Source: Collybia mongolica
Lineage: Eukaryota; Basidiomycota; Agaricomycetes; Agaricales; Clitocybaceae
Direction: 5' to 3'
Assembly: GCA_013420905.1 (NCBI GenBank)
Contig: JAAXNY010000001.1
Coordinates: 4,712,001-4,776,000, forward strand
Length of the DNA stretch: 64,000 bases
Below are positions 53,984 to 61,716 of this stretch, one piece after another. The position numbers were made by a program, and so were the translations under genes. Below the pieces are notes generated by a model. The model ran no database searches. It was not told the DNA's origin and worked only from the letters and a program-made list of their open reading frames with translations. Position 1 is the stretch's first letter, and every line of letters starts with the position of its first letter.

Positions 53984-56900
53984 TTAGACTTGTGCTAGGA
54001 GGAGGCGGGTGCGCGTGATTAGGGTGGTGGTTGGTGGGGGGTGTGGGGGTGGAGGAGGGGGCGGGTGTGTGAATCGGTGGGTGGAGAATATGAAAGCTAG
54101 TAAGGTTTTGGACGCTCGGGGGTCTGAGAGGAGGAAAGGGAGGACATCAGCGTTGCGCTTGAGTTTGACGCGCATGTGGTGTTGCGCGAGATGATAGTGA
54201 GGGCAGACGAATAGGAAATGGTGGATTGTTTCTGGGATGTTTTCTGGGCAGTGAGGGCATGCGGGTGAGGGGGCTTTGCCAATACGAGCTAGGTAATGAT
54301 TAAGCGGGATATGTCCGGTGCGCAGTTGAGAGAGGATGGAAGCTCTTGGGCGGTCTAAGTTGGTGATTAGTTGGAGGTAGCGTTTGGAGGGGAGGGAGGG
54401 GTCGATTTGATGTATACGGCGGTAGCGTGGGGAGGTTTTCCACCTGGATTTCCAGGTTTTGCTGAGGGTGATGAGGTGGTGTTGGCGAAGGGCTGGGATG
54501 CTTGCAGGGAGGGGGTTCTTTCTAAGGTACGGGGGGAGAGAGTTTGGGGGGCTAGTGAGGCCGGTGGCCGCATCTCTGGCTAGGGCGTCGGCGCGTTCGT
54601 TTGGCGCAAAGTTAACGTGGCCGGGGGTCCAGTGGAGTTGGAGGGGAGGGCGAGAGGAGGAGGTGTGGAGGGCGCGTTGGTGTTTATGTAGGCGTTTGGC
54701 TTGGTTGTGAATTATATCGAGTATGTAATGGGCTGGGTGTGGTCTTTGGTTTTGGGTGGCTTTGAGAGAGGCGTGGCTGTCGGAGCCGATGATGATGGGT
54801 TTAGTTGAGAGTATATTAGTGGAGTTCAGGAGATGTAAGGCTAGTGTGAGGCCAACTAGTTCACCTTCGTAAACCGTGTGGATGGAGGTTGGCCCGAGGT
54901 GGTAGGTGAGGTGGGCTGTTTCGATGCCATTTTTGTAGAGGACGGCTGAGGCGCCTACATTGCCGTCGAGGCCGGAGCCGTCACAATAAACGGAGACTGG
55001 AGAGGTGGCATGAGCGAGGGTGGCCTGTTGAAGGGCCGCGGGTTTGTCGCCGGGGATGTGTATAGTGAAGGGGGGGGTGTAGTTGGGTGAGAGGCGGGTG
55101 GGGAGGATGGTTTCAACCAGAGAGGGGGTTATGTCGTAGAGGTGGAAGAGGTTGTTAAGCGGGGAGCAGTGGCGTTTTGTGCGGCGGGAAGCGGCTCTTT
55201 TAACGAGAGGGTGAAGGGGGTGGGTGGGGGGGAGAGAGGCTAGGCGTAGTGTAGCTCGGAATAGGACTTTGTGGAAGAGGAGGTCAATGGGGAGGAGGTT
55301 TGCGTGAACGTCTAGGGCATCGCCTGCGGCCGTGCGTAAGGAGCCTGTGATGGTTTTGGCCATGTTACGTTGAATTGAGGCTAGCTTTCTAGTTACTGAG
55401 ATAGAACCGGAGCGTTTGGAGCCTGGGGAGGGGGTCGAGATGCCTGTGTACCAAACGTCAGCAGCGTATGTGAAAGCAGGGATTGCAACCGTATTGTAGA
55501 GCTGCCTCATGTTTTTTGCAGAAAGGCCACCGGAGAGGCGGGAGAGGCGGGTTATTTGAGAGGTCCAGTATGTAGCGCTTGCGACTACTTTGTCTTGATG
55601 CTTGGTCCATTTGAGTTTTGGGTCAATTGTGACTCCCAGGATTTTGTATTCCGTTACGGTTTTGATGGTTTGTGTGGTGACTGTTCCATTGGGGTTGGAG
55701 CAGGAAAGGACTAGGTCCTGTGGGATGATGTCATTAGTAGTGCGGGGGTGGTTCATTAGCGCAACTTTGGATAGTTCGAAGGGGGAGTTATGGGAGAGAG
55801 ACCAATCAAACCTGCTGTTGTGGCATTCCATGAGGTTTTTGATGTATTCGTGTGCGATCTCGAGGGTGGAGGCTATGACGAGGAGGGTGCAGTCGTCCAC
55901 AAAGCCAATGGTGATTTCGTGCTTGCGAAAGCAGATGGTGAAGAGGGGAGAGTTGTAGAAAGCGTACGCCAGCATGGAAAAGGGGCAGCCCTGGGTGGTC
56001 CCATTGTTAACGTGGAAGAAGTCTGAGAGGTAGTCATCGAACATTAGGCGCGTGGAGCGCCCGGTGAGCATTAGATTAACGACGTTAGTGATACATACTG
56101 GGACGCCTTTGGCTTTCATGTTGTGGATGAGGCGTTCTTTCACCGTGTTGGGGAAGGCTCCTTGGACGTCAAGGAAGAGTGAGACGGCTACCTTTTTGTT
56201 ACGCCAAGCTTCTTTGATTTTGTATGTCATGACGTGGAGGGCGTCGGAGGTGTTTCTACCTGAGCGGCCCCCAAATTGTGTTGGGGGAAGAAGGTTGTGT
56301 TTTTCAGCTAGATGGGAGAGTTCAGCTGCGAGAAGGGAGGAGAAGAGCTTGCCTATGGTATCGAGGAGGCCGATTGGCCGGTAGGCTTTGGCGACGTTGT
56401 AGGCTGGCTTGCCACCTTTCCTGAGCACGAGTGTTGTGGATTGCAGCCAGCGGGGGTGGTAGACGTTGAGTTCGAGAACCGCTCTGTAGATGTAATGGAG
56501 GTGGTTGAGGAGGATCGGTTCGCATTTCTTGAGTACAATGTTGGGGATTCCGTCGGGGCCTGGGGCTTTGTGGGGGTGGAGCTGGGAAATGGCCTCTTTA
56601 ATTCGGTGATGTGAGAAGTAAGCTATATCAGGGAGGGGTTTGGGATAGGTAAAGTTGGGTGGGACGGAGGGGGTGGGGGGAGGCGGAGGGAAGAAGGACT
56701 CAGCGAGAAGTTTGGCTTTCTCTTGGTTGGAAGTTGCCAGCGTGGGGGGGTCGTTGGTGTCAGCTTTGAGGTCGGGTATGCGGGCACAGGATCTGTCGGA
56801 AGGTTCGTCAGTCACATATTTATTGGCAACGTAGATGTCCCTGTAAGTAGCTCCTTCGAGCCAATTGACGAAATGGGATTTTTTGGTCTCTTGAATCGTA

Positions 56901-58000
56901 GCGGCCAGTTTGTTGGAGATACGTCTGTGGGCTGCTAGGGAGAGGTGGTTAGTTATGTGCGAGAAGCGCTTGACCTGGTTGCTGAGTTTATTTTTCTGTT
57001 TGACGAGACTGGCGATTTCGGCAGTCCACCAACGTTTGGAGAAGGGTGAGGGATTGCGGAGGGGGACGTGTTGGGAGATTGTGTTCTGAATGGCGGTGGT
57101 GAGCGCATCAACTGTGGTAAGGAATGCACCTTCGTTAGGGATTATGGTTGCGGGGGAAATGGTATTGAGTTTGCGTTCGAGGGTTGAGGAGAATTCTTCC
57201 CAGTTGACATTGTGGAAGTTGTAAGCGGGGGGGGCTGGTGGTCTGGAGATGGGGAGGTTGAGGGTGGTGTGGATGGGGATGTGGTCCGTGAGGGGGGGGA
57301 GGATATCCGTTCGTGTGTCGCAAGAGATGAGGAGGTCGGGGTCGTAGGAAGAGAACCAGACATTGTCGGGGCGTGTCCATCTGCTGCGGTAGGAGAAGTA
57401 GGTGGGGAGGTTGGGGGGGAGGGCCAGGTCCATATCGTAGTCTTTTAAGAGGTCGAGGAGGGGCTGTACTTGATCTTCAGATGAGTTGAGGTGACGGTTT
57501 TCGGAGGATTCCCAAAGGGGGTGGTGTCTATTGAAGTCACCTAGCCATAGCATGTGTTCAGTGCCGTTGCGGGAGAGTCCGAGGGAGGGGAGGAAGTTCT
57601 TAAGCGTTTCCAGGGTAACATTGTGATTACAGTCATTGTAGATGTTGAAGATGGCTAGGGAGCCGGCTTCGGTGCGGAATTTAATGGCTGTTATGTCTGG
57701 GGAAGGAACTGGGAGTGTGGAGTAGGCTTCTGTGTCAATGTTGGTGTTGATAAGGAGGACTGAGCGTGGGCGGATTTTGGCCGCGGAATTAGCAGTGTGG
57801 TTGTGAGGATAGACGACTCGCCAGTAGGGTGAAGCATGTGTGTTGTGAAAGTGGTCTAGGCAGGGCTCTTGGATTGCGATAATATCCCATTCACGGGGGT
57901 CGGCGACACCGATGACGTATTGTTGGGCGACAGTTGATTTCCGGACGTTCTGTTGCCAGATGCGAAGGAGTGTGGGATGGGTGGCGGGGGCTTTAATCAT
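53984..58000 (-). CDS. LINE ORF2: endonuclease, reverse transcriptase, RNase H
   Basis: 1338 residues from ATG 57998-58000 (MIKAPATHPTLLRIWQQNVR). The N-terminal APE-type endonuclease shows IIAIQEPCLD with the metal-binding Glu, LWLGDFNRHHPLWE and TDHIPIH. Reverse transcriptase follows with KAYRPIGLLDTIGKLFSSLL, QFGGRSGRNTSDALH, LFLDVQGAFPNT, GTTQGCPFSMLAY and FVDDCTLLV near residue 702. RNase H begins near residue 1003 with VYCDGSGLDG, then YEGELVGLTLAL, GSDSHASLKA and ERADALARDA, so the acidic set is complete. A C-terminal CPHCPENIPETIHHFLFVC motif looks like the CCHC finger common at LINE ends. No stop or frameshift. The start overlaps ORF1 by eight bases (ATGATTAA). Confidence 0.93.
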   Translation of the reverse strand: MIKAPATHPTLLRIWQQNVRKSTVAQQYVIGVADPREWDIIAIQEPCLDHFHNTHASPYWRVVYPHNHTANSAAKIRPRSVLLINTNIDTEAYSTLPVPSPDITAIKFRTEAGSLAIFNIYNDCNHNVTLETLKNFLPSLGLSRNGTEHMLWLGDFNRHHPLWESSENRHLNSSEDQVQPLLDLLKDYDMDLALPPNLPTYFSYRSRWTRPDNVWFSSYDPDLLISCDTRTDILPPLTDHIPIHTTLNLPISRPPAPPAYNFHNVNWEEFSSTLERKLNTISPATIIPNEGAFLTTVDALTTAIQNTISQHVPLRNPSPFSKRWWTAEIASLVKQKNKLSNQVKRFSHITNHLSLAAHRRISNKLAATIQETKKSHFVNWLEGATYRDIYVANKYVTDEPSDRSCARIPDLKADTNDPPTLATSNQEKAKLLAESFFPPPPPTPSVPPNFTYPKPLPDIAYFSHHRIKEAISQLHPHKAPGPDGIPNIVLKKCEPILLNHLHYIYRAVLELNVYHPRWLQSTTLVLRKGGKPAYNVAKAYRPIGLLDTIGKLFSSLLAAELSHLAEKHNLLPPTQFGGRSGRNTSDALHVMTYKIKEAWRNKKVAVSLFLDVQGAFPNTVKERLIHNMKAKGVPVCITNVVNLMLTGRSTRLMFDDYLSDFFHVNNGTTQGCPFSMLAYAFYNSPLFTICFRKHEITIGFVDDCTLLVIASTLEIAHEYIKNLMECHNSRFDWSLSHNSPFELSKVALMNHPRTTNDIIPQDLVLSCSNPNGTVTTQTIKTVTEYKILGVTIDPKLKWTKHQDKVVASATYWTSQITRLSRLSGGLSAKNMRQLYNTVAIPAFTYAADVWYTGISTPSPGSKRSGSISVTRKLASIQRNMAKTITGSLRTAAGDALDVHANLLPIDLLFHKVLFRATLRLASLPPTHPLHPLVKRAASRRTKRHCSPLNNLFHLYDITPSLVETILPTRLSPNYTPPFTIHIPGDKPAALQQATLAHATSPVSVYCDGSGLDGNVGASAVLYKNGIETAHLTYHLGPTSIHTVYEGELVGLTLALHLLNSTNILSTKPIIIGSDSHASLKATQNQRPHPAHYILDIIHNQAKRLHKHQRALHTSSSRPPLQLHWTPGHVNFAPNERADALARDAATGLTSPPNSLPPYLRKNPLPASIPALRQHHLITLSKTWKSRWKTSPRYRRIHQIDPSLPSKRYLQLITNLDRPRASILSQLRTGHIPLNHYLARIGKAPSPACPHCPENIPETIHHFLFVCPHYHLAQHHMRVKLKRNADVLPFLLSDPRASKTLLAFIFSTHRFTHPPPPPPPHPPPTTTLITRTRLLLAQV

Positions 58001-59729
58001 CAATTCGTGGGGATGTTGGGGGGGGGGCCGGGCGTGAAGTGGTGCGGTCTGGGTGGAGAGAAGGGTGGGAGAGTGGGTGAGGGCTGTCGGGGTGGCGGGA
58101 CAAGTGGCGAGGGGAGGCGGGACGCGGGGGAAGTGAAGGGTGAGGTGGGGGGGGAGGGGTGGTCGAGGGACGTTTGGGGGGAGCGCTAGCCCAGGTCCAT
58201 GGTTCGCTGGTGGGGTAGAAAGGCATGTTGTTTTCAGGGTATCTTGCGTCTAGCGCGGCGCATTTTTCCTGGAAGAAGGGACAGTTAGCATTATTATTAG
58301 CGTGAGATGAGGTGGGACCACAGGAGATGCAGCGTGGAGGGTCGGCTCCAGGGCAATTTGACGAGAGATGAGAGGTGCTGCTGCATCTGGCGCATGTCTC
58401 AGAACCTTTGCAGTTGGCGCGTAGATGGCCGTAGCGCTGGCATTTGTTGCATCGGATGGGGATGCGAATATCCTTGCAGACGGGGGTGAGGGTTCCGAGG
58501 ATGTAGACTCGATCTGAGAGCAGGCGGTTAGCGATGGAGGCGGAATTACAGACGAACTTTAAGTTGGCGACTTTCTGGCCAGTTCTACGTGCTTCAATTC
58601 TCTTTAGCCATGTGGCGGACATGATGGAGCCGGGAGGGAGGTTGTTGTCTTGTTCGAAATCAGAAAGATGGGAGGGGTTGGAAGGGTCGAAGGCGCCGGA
58701 GCAGGGGACGAATTTCAAGATGACGTTGTGGCCTTTGGGTTTGATCCTGGCTGTGGTACCGAAGTATGTGGAGATGAAGGAGGAATCAGGTTCCGATGCC
58801 CGTCGTTTGAAGGCCTCCGCTCCTTCGGGGGTAGAGAAGTCGAGTCGTAGGTCGCCACTTTCGAGGGCTTGTATTCCTCTTATGTTAGTGTGTATTAGAA
58901 GTTCGCCGGGGTCCGCAAAGTCGTTTTCAGTGTTGTCGAGGCTGGCGAGGAGTTTGTTTAGGGCGAGTCGAGTGTCGTTTAGGACTTTGGGAGCGGTACT
59001 TGTGGGGGCTCCGAGATCTTCGGGGTTGTAGGAAATAATGATAGTCTTGGCTGCTGCTAGTATGCGTTGTTGTAGGAGAGTGTGTTGGGGGGGGAGGGAG
59101 GGGTTGAATTCGGGGGAGGGGAGGGAGGGAGGGGGGGGAGTAGAGGCAACAATGTCGGCCCAAGTGGGGGTTTTGCTGGGAAGGGTAGGAGGTGGAGGGG
59201 GCAGTGTGGAGAGGGTGTTGGCGGTAGATTCTAGGGATGTCGTAATGGAGGATAATTTGTCGGAGGTGTCGGATAGAGAAAGGGATGTGGTTGCTTGAGT
59301 AGCGGTGACTTTGTCTAGGAAATTAGAAGAAGAGGTTAAGTTATCAGAAAAAGTAGAGAGAGATGGAAGAATCTTATTGGCAATGGAATTGGCTAAGGCG
59401 GTGGAGATGGTGTCGTTGACATTATCTTCTATTAAAAAGGCTACGGAACGGATGGCTGGGATTAGGTTAGCAGGAATACCGGGGGAGAGCGAAATGGTTA
59501 ATAATATGTGGACTAGCTTTGAGCGGTTGTAAGGCTCGCTTTCGAGAATCCAACTCTTGCCTTCGAGCCAGGCGCGGGCGTCGTTAGCGTTGTCGATCTT
59601 GCACGGATCAGCGGCGAGGATCGAGTTGATCTCGGATCTCGTAGGCATGCCACGTATGAGGGTGGGATCGGGGTCCTGGGACCTGTTAGACTTGTTGGGT
59701 TTGGATGTGGTGGGGGCAGTGTTGGGCAT
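57993..59729 (-). CDS. LINE ORF1: Gag-like nucleic-acid-binding protein with zinc knuckles
   Basis: 578 residues if begun at ATG 59727-59729 (MPNTAPTTSKPNKSNRSQDP). The open frame extends upstream to an ATG at 59942, but that codon lies outside the element, beyond its target duplication. The internal ATG is therefore the one that travels with the element. Residues about 150-400 are helical, then an RNA-binding-like region, and three Cys/His knuckles near the C-terminus: CNKCQRYGHLRANC, CARCSSTSHLSSNC and CISC...HANNNANC. A Pro/Ser-rich tail ends in RIDD. It would coat element RNA and form ribonucleoprotein with ORF2. The last eight bases overlap the ORF2 start. Confidence 0.9.
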   Translation of the reverse strand: MPNTAPTTSKPNKSNRSQDPDPTLIRGMPTRSEINSILAADPCKIDNANDARAWLEGKSWILESEPYNRSKLVHILLTISLSPGIPANLIPAIRSVAFLIEDNVNDTISTALANSIANKILPSLSTFSDNLTSSSNFLDKVTATQATTSLSLSDTSDKLSSITTSLESTANTLSTLPPPPPTLPSKTPTWADIVASTPPPPSLPSPEFNPSLPPQHTLLQQRILAAAKTIIISYNPEDLGAPTSTAPKVLNDTRLALNKLLASLDNTENDFADPGELLIHTNIRGIQALESGDLRLDFSTPEGAEAFKRRASEPDSSFISTYFGTTARIKPKGHNVILKFVPCSGAFDPSNPSHLSDFEQDNNLPPGSIMSATWLKRIEARRTGQKVANLKFVCNSASIANRLLSDRVYILGTLTPVCKDIRIPIRCNKCQRYGHLRANCKGSETCARCSSTSHLSSNCPGADPPRCISCGPTSSHANNNANCPFFQEKCAALDARYPENNMPFYPTSEPWTWASAPPKRPSTTPPPPPHPSLPPRPASPRHLSRHPDSPHPLSHPSLHPDRTTSRPAPPPTSPRIDD

Positions 59730-59893
59730 AGTTGGGGAACGGGGGTTGGAGGGGTGACGGGCTTTGGGAAAAGATAGGGTGGCTTGAGGAGCCAGAGCGA
59801 GAAGGAGATAATAAGAGGGGAAAAGATGGCTAGATGAGGCAGAATACCCAGGACCCCGAGGGGGATGATGGGGGTTCAGGAACAAGAAGCGAT

Positions 59894-59907
59894 CCCCTTG
59901 TGGATTT
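59894..59907. repeat. LINE target site duplication (5' side copy)
   Basis: Second copy of CCCCTTGTGGATTT. It fixes the element's 5' end at 59893 and shows the copy is full length rather than 5' truncated. Confidence 0.93.
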
Positions 59908-61716
59908 ACTGGTATGCGATGGCTGAAGACACCGAGCGCCATAAAGATATGGTTCTATCAAAAGCTAAAGGTTTTAATTTTCGCTGAGTCGTAGAGATTC
60001 GGAGTGGTACATTATTTGGCATAAATAGGTATGCCACACAACCACTGTTGCCGACATACTGGCAAGCCCGATTTGAGGTTCGCACCAGAAGGTACAATTC
60101 ATTTGTCCAGGTTAGATCTGCCTCTCGGGCCTGAAGAGACGTAGAAAGCCAATGGGCCCAGGTAATTTGGTCATTTTTGGGGTGGACAAGCAGACATCCC
60201 CTTGAAGGTCATGAAGTTTGGAACCTCAATCACTATGAAGGAACGTGAGTGTAAGTCGGAAATCCAGGAAACCCGCTGTTACCCACCGGCCCATTGAGCA
60301 TGATTGAAAATGAAGCCCCTTGGAAATCAAGGCACCTATATAATATCCATCAAGTTCCATGTTCGACCGTCAGGCCTCAGCGTTCCGTTGTCCATACTCG
60401 CAAAATCCCTGAGTAATATGCACCTGAGGTGTCCCTAGCGCCAGCAGAGTTTCAGATCTTGTCATATTGGATGTCAATTGTTATCCCCGCTTTTACCGAA
60501 TTTCCGACGTCGCTCCTGTTTGAGATTGTGATGCTCAGCGGCCGCACTCGGAGGAGTTGATAATTTATGAGGCAAGTTTCCTCATCTCTACCAACATAAA
60601 GGGCCCCGGTTGTTACGAGAAGTAGTGGAAATCCCAGACCCGTCATAACGTAGATTTGAAGGTGGTCGGACACCTTGATAAGGAGAGAATAGATTACCAT
60701 TCCGCACATGGACCCATTCATGGCAGAGGGAGAACTGTCCGGTGATGTATCCAAGTAGGTCCAAAACTTGGCAATTCGGAGGCAAGGATACCCGATCGAG
60801 CCCTCGATGTATACCTGAAAGAACTGGCAGTAGTGTATCTCAATCAATGTAGCCGCGCCTTGGCCGTGATGCGAGTTGTTTAGGTGCAGTCCAGACGTGG
60901 GACAGTATCCTCGTTCAGGAGATTCGAGGACTTTTCCACATACAAGGCAACTCCTCCTAACAAGGGTTGAGAACGCTTAATACTTTCGAAGCAGACAGTC
61001 GAGCCGCCCCTCTGGGCTATCATAGGAAATGAACCTTTGCGGCGTCCCACCGGGTAGCGTTTGAATTAGCAGGAGTCGAGCTACAAGTCAGCTTTGAGTC
61101 AGCCGTGTCGGGGATTATGCTAGGCTGTGACATACCATTTGTCTTCTCTCTTATGGTTTCAAAATTTTAGTTGTCCAGTCTCAGGAGTCAGCGTTGGCCT
61201 TTTTGCCTCTGAGTCGAGGTCGTGCAGTTCAAGGTTGTCGGAGAAAGAAAAGAGTAAATTTGTTAGTACCAGATTTACCCGAGTTCCGCTCCGTTCACTT
61301 AGTACAAACCATGGCTAGCCTTCCCATCGCCGTGGTTAGCCTTCATGGCTTCAGAGAGAGCTTAATTGGCACGCATGCAAGTTAGGTGAAAAAGTTTGGA
61401 GGGTATAGTGTTGTGTTGATCATCGAGTACACACTACGGATGCAGTATGGGTAACACAATTGCAAAAACACAAACAGAAACGATTATTAGAAAGAGTATC
61501 AAACGTGAGAATCCAATAAGGAAGAAATTTCGACTGAAGTATAATAACACGAAACCCTAATGGTGAACAGCCATTGTGGAATATTATAACAAATAAGTAA
61601 CGAGGAAAGGATTGAGAATCGTTGTAAATTGAAACACCAAATCGACAAAAGTACGTGGGGAAGGGCGTTGACAAGGGCTTCTTACGTTATAGGTAGGAAT
61701 GGAGCGAATGTTATGC
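59908..61716. other. 1.8-kb spacer with no assigned gene
   Basis: The continuation of the pre-insertion locus upstream of homologue B. A - strand frame at 60452-60847 (131 codons) includes a hydrophobic stretch (IYVMTGLGFPLLLVTTGALY) that could be part of a membrane protein, but I could not connect it to other exons or a family. The right edge is the 3' side of homologue C. Confidence 0.3.

Larger units (their letters stand above)
53698..59893 (-). mobile_element. Full-length non-LTR retrotransposon (LINE), apparently intact
   Basis: 6.2-kb element on the - strand bounded by a 14-bp target duplication. It has a 164-base 5' leader, ORF1 with zinc knuckles, ORF2 with apurinic-type endonuclease, reverse transcriptase and RNase H, a 3' untranslated region of about 290 bases, and an AAT repeat tail (53698-53720) in place of poly(A). 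Neither frame is interrupted. Domain order with RNase H and a CCHC-bearing ORF1 fits the fungal Tad1-like group, though I and related clades share it. A strong strand asymmetry (purine-rich on +, so pyrimidine-rich sense strand) runs through the whole element. Confidence 0.93.

Noticed and set aside
54009..57448. Gly-rich frames on the + strand opposite the LINE
   Set aside because: They are shadows produced by the purine-rich strand opposite ORF2; no independent coding signal.
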